DNA of 64,000 bases. Source: a virus. The notes under the pieces were generated by a model that was not told where the DNA came from, did no database searches, and was given only the letters and a program-made list of their open reading frames with translations. The translations under genes were made by a program, and so were the position numbers. The DNA lies in IMG/VR virus record IMGVR_UViG_3300008107_000023, positions 1 to 64,000 of that record; one strand, 5' to 3'. This document shows, piece after piece, positions 21,801 through 32,300 of this stretch (position 1 is the stretch's first letter; every line of letters starts with the position of its first letter).

Positions 21801-24800
21801 ATCACAGATAATAATTGATGCAGAATATATTAAAGAGGGAAATACAATATATCGATATGAAAGTGAATATACTGGAACATATAAAATTTCGGGAATTGGA
21901 TCTACTACATTTAGTTTTAGTATGCCAACTGTTCCTGAAAAAAATATTTACAGAAAAAATGAAGGATTATTTGAATATTATACTGACTCAAAAACTTCAT
22001 ATGGTGAAATTTATGCACTAGATGTTGATACTACTGGATCTCAGTACGAAAAACTTCCAGGAATTTCTACCATTGTAAGTGAAAAGGGAACTGGAGCTGT
22101 CCTCTTGCCATACAGTTCAAGTATTGGGCAAGTTAAAACGTCAATAATAAATGATATTGGTTATGATTATTATGCTGATACTACAATTAGACCGTTAGCA
22201 AAACTACCAGAAATATTAAAAATTTCAACTTTAACTTCTTTTGAAAAGATTGGTATAACTTCTGCTGGTATAAATTATGCAGTTTCACCAGACCTTTTGG
22301 TAATAGACGGATTAACTAGAAAAATTGTTGATGATGTTGATTTGTTCTATAAAGTAGGTGATACAGAAGTTACTATTCTCAAAAATACAACAGGAATTAG
22401 TAACGTTCCTCCAATTATTATTCCTGTAAATAATTGCAATGGAGTTGGAATATCGTCAATTGGATACAATCCATTGACAAATTATGTCACTGTTGGACTT
22501 GCAGTTAGTTACAGCAATGCTTCAGACTTCCCATTCTCTGTTGGAGATAAAGTTCTAATTGAGAACATTAGTGTTGGTCTAGGATCTACAGGAAGAGGTT
22601 ATAATTCCTCACAATACTCTTATGGATTATTCCCTGTTGTAGCAGTATCTCCAAATATAGGAGGCATTAATGCTACTGTCACATATGATCTTACCGAATA
22701 TATTTCATCAGGGCAAGTTCCTGGAAGATATGATCCTATAAATTCAAAGGGTAGGATAATCCCAGAAAAACATTTTCCAAAGTTTGACGCAATTCTATCA
22801 AAAAATAATTTTATTAAGGGAGAGACTGTAGTATCAGATGATTCAATCGGAATAGTTGAAAATTGGGATCAAAAAAATGAAATTCTAAAAGTTTCCACAA
22901 ACAAAGAATTTTATACAAATACTGTATTGAGAGGTTTATCTTCAAAATCTCAAGGATTAATATCAAATAAAGAGTCTTTTGAGGCAACTTATGAAATTGA
23001 TTCTTCTTCTATTGTAACTAAAGGGTGGGAGAGACAAACTGGATTCTTAAACAGCAGTCTACAAAAAATTCATGATAATGACTATTATCAATATTTTTCA
23101 TACTCATTGAAATCAGAAATACCATATGAAACCTGGAATACACCAGTAAGTAATTTAAATCACGTTGTTGGATACAAGAAATTTAGCGATCTTGTTATAG
23201 AAACAAGAGATTTGGATTATGTTGGCATACAAACCTCTCAAGATAATGGAGATTTTTATGGAATCTGCGATTTTTCTTCTACAATTAATCTAAATCACAT
23301 TTACGATTATGATTTAGTTTTTGAAGAAACGATCAATAATGATAATAATATAATTTCAACTGATATAGTCTTTACATCGAAAGAGATACAAGATTATCTC
23401 CAATCAATAGGAAATAGAGTATTAGAGATAGATGATTTTAGTGACACATTCAAGAGTGTTCCTAGATCAACTCCATTTTCTATTGTTGATACATTTAGAA
23501 TGAATGACTCCAGATCTAGAAAATATATTACATATGTAAGAGATAAGAGATTTAGTTCGGATAGACAAATTCTATTAGTTTCTTTACTATATGATAATGA
23601 TTTTGGGTATTTAAATCAATACGGAAGAGTCGAAAGTTATCTAGAAGATCTGGGATCATTTGACTTCACTGTAAATGGCGATGAGGGCAATTTACTATTT
23701 TATCCTTCTAAGTATACAGTTAATGACTATAATATTAGTCTTCTGTCATTTAATTTAAAAGACGACGTTACAGCAACTTCTACCTCTTATTTTGGAGATA
23801 TTATAAGATTATCGACCAGTAATGTTAATGCTTCTTCGTCCACTCCCTCAACAATCGTATCGATAGCATCTACATATCGTTCAACAAAAATATTAGTACA
23901 AATAGAATCTAATAATGACATATATGAATACGATGAACTAACTGCTATTCACGATGGAACAAATGTAGATCTCTTAGAATATGGTCAAATTACAAATCAC
24001 TCAAGAAATGCATATGCAAGTAGTGGTCTGGGTACATATAATGCATATTTGTCTGGTCCTGGACTAATAGTAGAATTTATACCAAATCCAGGAGTAGCTG
24101 CAACCATAAACACTATGGCAATATCTTTTGCGGCAAATACAAGTGGTTCTGTTGGTACAGGAACTGCAATATTGAGCACATCTTCATTAAGTTCTAATTA
24201 TGTCTCTATAGCTTCTACATCTGCCCCAACTCAAAACTTAGTTTCAAGTTATTCTAGTGATTATTCTGGTGCATATTATATTGCTTCTGTCGAAGATACA
24301 ACCAATAGTAGATATCAGATTTCAGAATTGGTTGTTGTTGATGAGACAGTTTTCAATACAACCTCAATTACAGAATTTGGAATTGTAGAAACTCATAGTG
24401 GACTTGGAACTTTTGGATCTGACATTTCAGGAAATCAAACTAATTTATACTTTACGCCAAATCCAAATATTAATGCACAGGTTAGAATATTCCAAGTTGC
24501 AATGAAACCATTGGATGAGGGAATAGCAACAAATAATATTGATTTGAATAATGGATTTATAAAGAGTAATTATGGATCATATGAAGGTACTGAAAGAGAT
24601 GTTAGAAGATCTTTTGAATTAACTAGCAGCGGTAGAGAAATCTTTAAGCGTTATTTTGACGGCACCGATTCAAGCGTTGTTAATATTACAAATAATACTA
24701 TAAGAATTCCAGAACATTATTTTGTTACTGGCGAAGAACTCCAATATTCTTCTCCTGGAATTGGAAATACTCAATCTATTGGAATTACAACTGCAATATC

Positions 24801-27800
24801 AATTCCCGGAATAGGAATAACCAATAAATTGCCAGGATCAATTTATGCAATTAAAGTAAGTGACTTAGATATAAGAGTTGCTGCTTCTGCAACAGATGCT
24901 TTAAAGGCTGTTCCAATTCCACTGCAATTAAATTCACTTGGTATCGGAACTGTTCACTCATTTACTTCTAAGAGACAAAATTCTAGAGTATTAGTGACAA
25001 TTGATAATGTAATTCAATCTCCTATTGTTGGTTCTTCTATTACTACGACATGCGCGAAAACAGTTGAAATCGTTGATGATAGAGTCAAATTCTCAGGAAT
25101 TACTTCATTCTTCAGCGATGACTTAATTATGGTCGATGATGAAATTATGAGATTGAATACTGTAGGACTTGGAAGTACTAATATTGTACAAGTCCAACGT
25201 GGTTGGATGGGTACAAATATTGGAATTCACACTGTTGGCAGTTTAATTAAAAAGATATTAGGAGATTATAATATTGTTGGAAATACTATTAATTTCTTTA
25301 AAGCACCTTATGGAAAATCTCCTATAGGAACTGATAGTAATAGACCAGATGATAGAGACTATACAGGAATAACTACTCATTCAACATTTAGTGGTAGATC
25401 TTTTATGAGGTCTTCCGCTACAAATTCTACAAGTGATCCTTATAGTAAAAATTATATTTTTGACGATATTTCTGAAGGGTTTACTGGAATTAAGTCAACA
25501 TTTACATTAAGATCAGAAGGCAAAAATATCTCAGGAATTTCTTCAGATAATGCGGTAATTCTGATCAATCAAATATTCCAAGGACCACAAAGACTTGGAG
25601 TAGTTGATATTGTAGGAGACTATACATTAACAGAAAATGCAGGTATAACTTCAATAACATTTAATGGATCATATGATCCAGATGATATTACTAGCACAAA
25701 TTTACCATTCGGAGGACAGATTGTTTCTGTTGGTTCCACTAAAGGTTTTGGATATCAACCTCTTGTTGCTGCAGGTGGAACTGCAATCGTTTCTTCTGCA
25801 GGAACAATCTCAGCAATAAGTATTGGAAATAGTGGATCTGGATATAGATCTGGAATTCAAACAACTGTTAATGTTGGTGTGTATACAGAATCATTAACTT
25901 CTACAAATATAACCTATGTTGGATTTGCTTCAGTTAGTAATGGAAATATTGTTGGTGTCTCAATAACAAATCCTGGAATTGGATATACTTCAAGTAATCC
26001 ACCAAAGGTAATTTTTGATTCTCCATTATCATATTCAAATATTCCTTTAGTTTATTCCACAAATTCAACTCCTGGATTTGGTACTGGAGCAACTATTAGT
26101 ATTGTAGTTGGACAAGGATCAAGTATCATTGACTTTGAGATACAAAATAATGGGTATGGATACGGTCAGGGTGAAAAATTAACTATTGAGTATGGTGGAT
26201 CCACTGGCATTCCAACAGATATAACAAAGAATCTTCAACCATTTGAATTATCAATCGATAGAATTTATAATGACCAGTTTAATGGTTGGTCTCTTGGAAG
26301 TTTTCAAGTTATTGATAATATAGATGAATTATTTGATGGTCAAGTTAATACTTTCCCAATAAAAATTGATGGAGTTCAACAGTCAATAAGATCCAAAAAA
26401 GGATCAAACATTAATGTAGAATCTACACTGCTAGTGTTTATAAATGATATTTTACAAACACCAGGACAATCCTACATATTTGAAGGTGGAAGCATTATCA
26501 AGTTTGTAGAAGCACCTAGAGCAGGAGATACTTCTAAAATTCTTTTCTATAAGGGAACTGAAGGTGTCGATGTAGTTTCTGTTGATATTTTAGAAACTGT
26601 TAAAGTTGGAGATCAGTTAAGAATTTATAGTGAAGATCTTAGTTTAAATCAAACAAATAGATTGGTCACAAGAGTTAATTCTTCGGATAGTGTTTTGACA
26701 AACCCATATTCTAATATTGGTGTTTCTTCAAATAGAAATCTTTTAAGACCTGTAATCTGGTGCAGACAAACAGAGGATGTTATTATTGACGGCATACAAA
26801 TTTCCAAAAACAGAGAATGGTATGAACCCTTAGTAAATCCATCAACAAATATAATACAAAGTGTTGGAGTAGGATCTACATTTATTTTTGTGGAAAGTGT
26901 TAAGTCATTCTTTGATAGTGCTAAGGAGAATACATCTTCTTCAATCTACTACACAGTCAAATTGACTTCACAAGATCAAAAAGTATCGGCTGCTAGTACC
27001 GCAATAGTATCAATTGCAGGAACGATAAGTTCTATTAATATTACAAGTGGCGGAATTGGATACTCAACAAATCCAACAGTTACTATTGCAAATCCTGTCG
27101 GATTGGGCACCACTCTAAGAGCTTCTGCAAATGCATTTATTTCTGCGGGAGTAGTAACTTCAATTCAAATAAATTATGGTGGAATTGGATATACAACAAC
27201 AAATCCTCCTGTTGTTTTAATTGAAGATCCAGAACCAATTTCAGAGATTATTGAATATGTTTCATATGAGGGTGATTTTGGAAGAATTGTTGGTGTTGCA
27301 ACAACTTCAGTAGTTGGAGTTGCTTCCACTGCTATTGCATTTGATTTCTATATTCCACAAAATTCAATATTGAGAAATTCTTCGATTGTAGGAACAGCAA
27401 TAACAATTAGTGGAATTTCTACTGGATATTATTTCGTAGTAAATAAATCAAATGTTGGAAATGGTGTAACTTCTTTAAGGAGAGATAAATCTATCGTTGG
27501 CGTTGGCACGGAGTTTCTGGACAATGTTTATGAGGTTATTTCTGTTTCTAATGTAACAAGAAGTATACCTGGTATAGGTGTAACTTATGTTTCAAGAGTC
27601 ATAACTTCAGTTTCTTCTTATAATGGGTTAACAGGAATTGCTAACACAGGATACTATGGCAATTATAGTTGGGGAAAAGTTTCTACAAATAGCAGAACTA
27701 ATCCAACAGCATTTAATTCGTACAATAACAATGGAACAACTGGTTTGTCAACTAATCCAATTTTAATTAGATTAAATCCATTGAGATACTTTAATTATAA

Positions 27801-27807
27801 TTCATAA
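15844..27807 (+). CDS. Giant virion structural protein with YHYH domain (VrlC-like)
   Basis: 3987 residues in one uninterrupted frame. The N-terminal ~70 residues (KINSIVENQLPLFVRDEYPL) are typical of the large baseplate-region protein of cyanophages, often named VrlC. The rest is modular. There are many Gly-Gly-x-Gly-Tyr/PTVTIS-like beta modules, repeated HG-x-x-x-GD-x-I-x-Y segments (for example near residues 918 and 1653), and ID-x-E-I-x-x-Y-T-G modules near residue 96 and again near 3095. A YHYH domain lies at about residues 1220-1340 (IIGWAYDGNPIYGPYG). Between gp6 and gp8, it is most likely a baseplate-periphery or fibre-like protein. The role is unproven, and the length is large even for this family. 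Confidence 0.88.
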   Translation: MADTRIKINSIVENQLPLFVRDEYPLVAEFLSQYYKSLDAKGGVSDILQNIDQYVKLENLTNLTDSTVLINDIDSLGDVIEVESTYGFPDSYGLIQIDSEIITYTGITTNQFVGCARGFSGITTYQGNTNLDQLIFSQSGIATHASGSTVSNLSIRFLKDFFNKIKKQVVPGFEGREFYENLNEELFITNSKDFYTSKGTDQSYKILFKALYGVDVEVIKPKDYLIEPSNAQYRVVRNLVVESLEGEDLSELLNRTIYQEQGDLYNGANGVVNNIEKILRDGKEYYVLSLDYDYQKDIGLNGSIFGEFSIHPRTKILNNVSIGATFIDVDSTVSFPTEAILYTKLDNGTTVSIGYSGKSLTQLYNCYGIDQNIPAGSDLNVDAYAYGYGKNNQIIKFRVTGVLSDLDIIDNTYYFAKNDTVRIKTLGYDSKKFRDNNWIFNICPSYTIKSLDLIDSTDYTYRLATIDQNIFNIGDILELLLTDGSIIKTTIYSIENRNSCIIKGQGLIPPTNLIVNVKKSLSRVNSTNQPELSLYTTNIQNVYTDLDSTFVTSPSLPTYHEEPLNINDLSVTFSGSFSGEELRIVRHGFYTGEAIWYNESDENNRLDILNGIYYVKKIDEDTIKLSKSRSNIDNNKFVSVNGTVVNNKFEYYKFNSQKVEPQKIIRKISDPEDDGNIYETLPGAIGILVNGVEVLNYKSSDSIFYGELEEIIVSGGGYDYDVVNPPILQITDKIGVGATGFCSVVGTLERIDIIDPGFDYISEPIITISGLNGQEATAKATLTSFEHYVDFNSSSNANMVDLSNNTIAFSTYHKFRDSERVIYRTDKQQSVGGLTTDSQYYVYVEDAYTVKLHKTQNDAIIGINTVNLTSYGIGNHRFRSYSPKNRIGFINILNAGYNFTNRKISVTRSGINTYSNEISAKNHGYNEGDIITYESINPIGGLSTSKKYFVSKIDDDKFKLSEVGIGSTLSRYFYETNQFVNLTSNNDDNHYFNYPPIEILINGVIGVSTKSGQDFNAKIRPIILGEIKSVFLDSGGVGYGCSDIIGYNRQPQITLVNGDGAEITPIVSNGKIVDVLVNNSGANYNSTPEIIYYGDGYSSLMTPIINDGKLTEVKVINGGVGFNTSNTTAIVLSRGQEAKFEAKIKEWTINLFEKLYQNNKISNDDGIVDSGLNSDYGLQYTHIYSPRSLRKTLLSSRFVDGNLNYTPDLILINDKEVKSSSHSPIIGWAYDGNPIYGPYGFTKVGSRSGTVKQMISGYEIIQNLPTTRPSLDLYPKGFFVQDYEFKAKGDLDEYNGRWCITPEYPNGVYAYFSTINSDTVESSGVFKNYKKPEFPYLIGNKFRSKPIEYNFTRYANQDSIDLSGTYWFRNTTPYGLTNENTFYDYLIKPSNIQNQTSKIKFATKGAVESVGIVSGGINYNVGDLVVFDNTETGGRGASARVSLVKGNEIQEISCSTNKIENIEFSPYLTLGSFIGFSSLPHGFKNSDYVYITGINTTTTSLKNLYEVGVRSETFKLISGIGSAAATGIVTYFNISGSLIYPNIRENDVLGIGTEKVKVLSVDIKSSRIKVLRQYDNTVGSAHTSLTPLYENSRKFTINVGYNTSNQYRVNREIYFNPSESLGIGITGTYTAYISNPGSGSSTVTIPVRSIYYENHGLETGDRLVYFSNGGTPVSVSTNGSSSFQLLDNQIVYSVRINNDLIGISTLKVGVGSTGTYVGIDSSKPTSILYFTGIGTGTIHSFRTNYDNVVIGSGIKNIVTISTASTHGLNIKDSVYINSSPGISTTIVVKYNDYNRRLIVNPRSFVSSDVDIVNDIITINNHGYNNGQKIIHTSTSPCTGLTNEQIYYAVVLDENKIKLSENYYESVSSKPSIVSIGSSSFGTLSPINPELAILKGSSVIFDLSDSSLSYSKNSTLYPAFELNFYLDKNFKNKFETSQLSNEFEIYREGVVGIDPTANVKINATQNFPQTIYYKLDVVNIDNIPVEKSQIIIDAEYIKEGNTIYRYESEYTGTYKISGIGSTTFSFSMPTVPEKNIYRKNEGLFEYYTDSKTSYGEIYALDVDTTGSQYEKLPGISTIVSEKGTGAVLLPYSSSIGQVKTSIINDIGYDYYADTTIRPLAKLPEILKISTLTSFEKIGITSAGINYAVSPDLLVIDGLTRKIVDDVDLFYKVGDTEVTILKNTTGISNVPPIIIPVNNCNGVGISSIGYNPLTNYVTVGLAVSYSNASDFPFSVGDKVLIENISVGLGSTGRGYNSSQYSYGLFPVVAVSPNIGGINATVTYDLTEYISSGQVPGRYDPINSKGRIIPEKHFPKFDAILSKNNFIKGETVVSDDSIGIVENWDQKNEILKVSTNKEFYTNTVLRGLSSKSQGLISNKESFEATYEIDSSSIVTKGWERQTGFLNSSLQKIHDNDYYQYFSYSLKSEIPYETWNTPVSNLNHVVGYKKFSDLVIETRDLDYVGIQTSQDNGDFYGICDFSSTINLNHIYDYDLVFEETINNDNNIISTDIVFTSKEIQDYLQSIGNRVLEIDDFSDTFKSVPRSTPFSIVDTFRMNDSRSRKYITYVRDKRFSSDRQILLVSLLYDNDFGYLNQYGRVESYLEDLGSFDFTVNGDEGNLLFYPSKYTVNDYNISLLSFNLKDDVTATSTSYFGDIIRLSTSNVNASSSTPSTIVSIASTYRSTKILVQIESNNDIYEYDELTAIHDGTNVDLLEYGQITNHSRNAYASSGLGTYNAYLSGPGLIVEFIPNPGVAATINTMAISFAANTSGSVGTGTAILSTSSLSSNYVSIASTSAPTQNLVSSYSSDYSGAYYIASVEDTTNSRYQISELVVVDETVFNTTSITEFGIVETHSGLGTFGSDISGNQTNLYFTPNPNINAQVRIFQVAMKPLDEGIATNNIDLNNGFIKSNYGSYEGTERDVRRSFELTSSGREIFKRYFDGTDSSVVNITNNTIRIPEHYFVTGEELQYSSPGIGNTQSIGITTAISIPGIGITNKLPGSIYAIKVSDLDIRVAASATDALKAVPIPLQLNSLGIGTVHSFTSKRQNSRVLVTIDNVIQSPIVGSSITTTCAKTVEIVDDRVKFSGITSFFSDDLIMVDDEIMRLNTVGLGSTNIVQVQRGWMGTNIGIHTVGSLIKKILGDYNIVGNTINFFKAPYGKSPIGTDSNRPDDRDYTGITTHSTFSGRSFMRSSATNSTSDPYSKNYIFDDISEGFTGIKSTFTLRSEGKNISGISSDNAVILINQIFQGPQRLGVVDIVGDYTLTENAGITSITFNGSYDPDDITSTNLPFGGQIVSVGSTKGFGYQPLVAAGGTAIVSSAGTISAISIGNSGSGYRSGIQTTVNVGVYTESLTSTNITYVGFASVSNGNIVGVSITNPGIGYTSSNPPKVIFDSPLSYSNIPLVYSTNSTPGFGTGATISIVVGQGSSIIDFEIQNNGYGYGQGEKLTIEYGGSTGIPTDITKNLQPFELSIDRIYNDQFNGWSLGSFQVIDNIDELFDGQVNTFPIKIDGVQQSIRSKKGSNINVESTLLVFINDILQTPGQSYIFEGGSIIKFVEAPRAGDTSKILFYKGTEGVDVVSVDILETVKVGDQLRIYSEDLSLNQTNRLVTRVNSSDSVLTNPYSNIGVSSNRNLLRPVIWCRQTEDVIIDGIQISKNREWYEPLVNPSTNIIQSVGVGSTFIFVESVKSFFDSAKENTSSSIYYTVKLTSQDQKVSAASTAIVSIAGTISSINITSGGIGYSTNPTVTIANPVGLGTTLRASANAFISAGVVTSIQINYGGIGYTTTNPPVVLIEDPEPISEIIEYVSYEGDFGRIVGVATTSVVGVASTAIAFDFYIPQNSILRNSSIVGTAITISGISTGYYFVVNKSNVGNGVTSLRRDKSIVGVGTEFLDNVYEVISVSNVTRSIPGIGVTYVSRVITSVSSYNGLTGIANTGYYGNYSWGKVSTNSRTNPTAFNSYNNNGTTGLSTNPILIRLNPLRYFNYNS

Positions 27808-27810
27808 ATA
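27803..27810 (+). promoter_or_regulatory. Late promoter CATAAATA before gp8
   Basis: CATAAATA overlaps the stop of the giant gene and is followed at once by a second AATAAATA-like run, 17 bases before the gp8 ATG. Confidence 0.6.
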
Positions 27811-27827
27811 AATAAAAAACGTTAAAA

Positions 27828-29381
27828 ATGTCTGCAATTATAACTGATCAATTTAGAATATTAAATGCAAAAAATTTTGTTTCTGCAGCAACTTCCTCAG
27901 CAAATTCTTATTATGCATTTGTTGGTTTGACCAATGCAACAGATTATAGTTCCACTTGGGATACTTCACCACTTGCACCTAAAGATAATTTTAACGAAGA
28001 ATCCGATTATTGGGATACTATCGTAGCATTAAAAAAAATTGGAAGTGACGATGTGCGTCAAGTGGTTAGAAAAATAACATGGTCTTCCGGAACCACTTAT
28101 GATATGTATCGTCATGATATTAGCAGGACAAATACATCTAAACCTTCAAATGCTACTAGTATATATTCTTCAAATTTTTATGTTGTAAATAGTGATTTTA
28201 GAGTGTATATTTGTCTACATAATGGAACAGATCCAGAAAATCCTACAGGAAGACCATCTTTAGACGAACCAACATTTACGGACTTAGAACCAAGATCTGC
28301 AGGTTCTAGTGGAGATGGATATGTGTGGAAATATCTCTATACAATTAAACCAAGTGACATTGTAAAATTTGATTCTATTAATTTTATTCCCGTTCCAACA
28401 GATTGGGAAAATAGTGCAGAAAATTTTGCAGTTAGGGACAATGCTTCTACTAGTGGTCAACTAAAAATTGCAGTTATTACCAATAGAGGTATTGGTATAG
28501 GAACTGCAAATAGAGTTTATACCAGGGTTCCTATTAAGGGTGATGGATCTGGAGCAGAAGCTACTATTGTGGTCAATAATGATTCTAAAGTTGATACTGT
28601 TACGATAACTAAAGGTGGATCTGGATATACATACGGAACAATTGATTTGGAATCTGGAAATGTTCCAACTGGTTCTACAAGACCAACGTTTGATTTAATA
28701 ATTCCACCAAAAGGTGGACATGGATATGACATATACCGAGAACTGGGCGCATACAATATCTTAATTTATTCTAGAATTGAAAATGATATACAAAATCCAG
28801 ATTTTGTTGTAGGCAATAAGATTGCTAGAATTGGAATTATAGAAAATCCAGAAAGTTTTAATTCGGATTCAATATTGACTTTATCTAAAGCAAGTTGTTT
28901 GTCAGCATTAAAACTTGTTGGTAGTGGATATAGCACAGCGGTCTTTACTGAAAATAGTTTTATTACTCAAACTATAGGTCTTGGCATAACGGCTGTTGGT
29001 AGGGTTGTTTTCTATGACCAAGACACTGGAGTTCTTAAATACTGGCAAGATAGAACTCTTGTTGGTTTTAATAGTGATGGATCAAGAAATACGACACCAA
29101 TCTATGGATATGATATGAATGAATTTAGTGCAAATCCAATATCCGGAGGTTCGCTAACAATTTATGGAGGAAGTGTCAATCTAGGTATAGACACAAGTTT
29201 TAGTGGTGTCTCAACTACAATAAATAGTAGGACATATTATCTTGGACAAACTTTTGTCGATGGAGTTTCTGATCCAGAAGTTAAAAAATATTCTGGAAAT
29301 ATAATTTATGTTGACAATAGACCTTCAATAACAAGGTCTTCAAATCAAAAAGAAGATATAAAAGTTATTTTGCAATTCTAA
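27828..29381 (+). CDS. gp8: Baseplate wedge subunit gp8
   Basis: 517 residues against 334 in T4. The N-terminal ~180 residues carry the gp8 pattern (ITDQFRILNAKNFVSA, then YYAFVGLT, then YDMYRHDIS, then a YVWKYLYTIKPSD segment). A GGSGYTYGTIDLESG beta module follows at about residues 263-277, of the type shared with the giant protein. gp8 joins gp6, gp7, gp10 and gp53 in the T4 wedge. The extra length lies in the C-terminal half, as in other cyanophages. Confidence 0.9.
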   Translation: MSAIITDQFRILNAKNFVSAATSSANSYYAFVGLTNATDYSSTWDTSPLAPKDNFNEESDYWDTIVALKKIGSDDVRQVVRKITWSSGTTYDMYRHDISRTNTSKPSNATSIYSSNFYVVNSDFRVYICLHNGTDPENPTGRPSLDEPTFTDLEPRSAGSSGDGYVWKYLYTIKPSDIVKFDSINFIPVPTDWENSAENFAVRDNASTSGQLKIAVITNRGIGIGTANRVYTRVPIKGDGSGAEATIVVNNDSKVDTVTITKGGSGYTYGTIDLESGNVPTGSTRPTFDLIIPPKGGHGYDIYRELGAYNILIYSRIENDIQNPDFVVGNKIARIGIIENPESFNSDSILTLSKASCLSALKLVGSGYSTAVFTENSFITQTIGLGITAVGRVVFYDQDTGVLKYWQDRTLVGFNSDGSRNTTPIYGYDMNEFSANPISGGSLTIYGGSVNLGIDTSFSGVSTTINSRTYYLGQTFVDGVSDPEVKKYSGNIIYVDNRPSITRSSNQKEDIKVILQF

Positions 29382-29387
29382 ACGGTT

Positions 29388-32300
29388 ATGCCCCAGGAAA
29401 CTAATCTCAATGTATCACCTTATTTTGATGATTTTGATGCAATAAATGGATACTATAGGGTACTATTTAAACCAGGGTACCCTGTACAAGCTAGAGAATT
29501 AACAACAATTCAATCCATTTTACAAAATCAAATTGAACAATTTGGAAATCATTTTTTCAAGGAAGGTTCTGTTGTAATTCCTGGTGGCGTAAACTATGTT
29601 GATAGTTATAAAGCTGTTGAACTTCAGAATTTGTATTTGGGAACCAATGTTATTGCATATTTGCCAAGTTTAATTGGAAGAACTCTTAGGGGCCAGAATT
29701 CTGGAGTAAGAGCAACCGTAATTGGTGTACTAGACTTTACAAATTCGGATCGAGGAAATAATACATTATATGTAAACTATTTAAATTCAGATTCTCAAAC
29801 TAATAGTTATGAAGGATTTGCTGATGGAGAAATTTTATTAATTGAAGGGGCACTAACAACAAAAAGTTCTTTAAATAGAGAACAATCAGTAATATTTCAA
29901 GATGGAGAGGGAATTGCGTCCACAATTTCTGTAGATTGTAATTCACCTTCTTCTGCGGTTATAATTTCTTCTGGAGTTTACTTTTTAAGAGGTTGTTTTG
30001 TTGAAGTACCAGAACAAACAATACTATTAGACCAATACTCAAATACTCCTAGTTATAAAGTTGGATTTGAAATCTTTGAAGATATTATTACTTCAGATAA
30101 AGATAAATCGCTGAATGATAATGCACAGGGATTTTCGAATTATTCTGCTCCAGGTGCCGATAGATTATCTATAAAAGCAGTAATTTCTAAGGTTCCTTTA
30201 GGTGTAAAAGATGTTGAAAATTTTGTTCAACTTCTAGAAGTTGAGAATGGTGTTCTTAGATCAGTATCTAATACTCCACAATATAATATTTTACAAAAAG
30301 AACTTGCCAGAAGGACTTATGAAGAGTCTGGTGATTATTATGTAGTACAACCAAAACTAAGTGTACAAGAATCATTAAACGATCTTAAGGGCAACAATGG
30401 GTTATTTACAGAAGATCAGATAACATATGATGGAAAAGTACCTTCAGAGGATCTTGGTACTTACAAAATATCTCCACTAAAAGCTTTTGTTAGAGGATAT
30501 GAGATAGAAACCATATCTCCAACTTTTATTGATTTTGAAAAGCCTAGGACAACTAAAAAATTACAAAATAGAAGTATTAATTATGTAACCGGACCAACAT
30601 TTACCTTAAATAGAGTTTATGGATCCCCAAGCTTAGGGATTGCAACTTCATATACTTTAAGTTTAAGAAATTCTAGGATTGGATCTGATCAAAAAACTGC
30701 TTCAGGAAAAGAGATTGGACTCGCAAGAGTATATGATTTTGCTTTAGAATCGGGATCATATAGTACAGCATATCCAGATATTAATGAGTGGGATATATCT
30801 CTTTATGATATTCAAACATATACTGAAATATTTTTAAATGAACCAATATCTTTAAGTAATTCTGTTCATATTAAAGGAAAATCTAGCGGAGCTGTTGGAT
30901 TTTTAAGATTTGATGCTAGCAATTCTGGTATCATTACTGCATACAATACCAAAGGTAATTTTATAGTTGGCGAAAAAATTATATTCAATGGTACCGAAAG
31001 TATAAGCAGAGTTTCTACAGCAATAACGGATTATTATCCAAATGACATCAAATCTCTGTATGGAGTTGTTGGTTCTGCTTCAACTTTTACTGCAGATGTA
31101 AAACAATATCCTTCTATTAATATTGGACAAGTAAATATAACTGCAGGAAGTGGTGGAATAAGCACTGTTTCTTCCTCGTCATTTATATTTTCCGGTATAG
31201 CTACAGTAGGAAATATTGTATCTTACTCTAATCCTGGGTTGTCCACAGTCTCATACGCAAGAATAGAGGCAGTATTTCAAAATTCTATCCGAATTAGTGC
31301 AGTAAACAAAGTTATTGGTGTATGTGAAGGAGATTTGCCAACAACAATTATTAATCCTAGCGATTTTAATATCTTAACTTCAAGATTCCAGTCTTCAACC
31401 GATAATACTTTATATACAGTATTACCAAATCAAAACATATCTTCTGTAGATTTAGAGAATTCAAATTTAACCATCAGAAAAGAATTTATTGTCAATATCA
31501 CATCAAATTCAACGGGAACTATAGTTGCTGGAAGTAATGAAACCTTTTTACCATTTGATGAAGAAAGATACGTATTGATAAGATATGATGGACAAACAGA
31601 AAATTTAAGTGCAGATAAATTTGTATTTACTTCCGGATCTACAGAACTTACAATAAATGGATTAGGGTCAAATACAACTGCTAGATTAATAGCAACTCTA
31701 AGAAAAGTTAACATCAAAGAAAAGGTTAAGAATAGAAATAGAGTAAGATCAATTATAATTGACAAATCAAAATACGAAGGATCTGGAATCGGATCAACTA
31801 CATTTAATGACGGATTGACATATGGAAATTATCCATATGGCACTAGAGTTCAGGATAGTGACATATGCTTGATGGAACCAGATGTAACCAAAATAATTGG
31901 TATTTTTGAGTCCAATGATACATCTAATCCAGATCTTCCTGCGATTAGTATGATATCTCTTTCCGGTCCAACAAATAAAACTGGCGATTTATTGATTGGA
32001 GAAGAAATTGTAGGAAAAGAAAGTAATGCAGTAGCTATCTATTCTGAAAAACTAAATGATCTAAAAATTTCTTTAATATACTTAAACGAGAATAGATTTA
32101 AAGTTGGTGAAACCGTAAAATTTAAAGAATCTGGAATACAAGCAATAATAACAGAAGTAGAATCTGGAGATCAGAATATTACAAATAGTTTTACTTTTGA
32201 AAATGGTCAGACAAATACGATTTATGATTACTCCAGAATAGTAAGAAAGACTACATCTTCAGAGCCAACAAGAAGATTGAAGATATTGTTTGAGTCTGCA

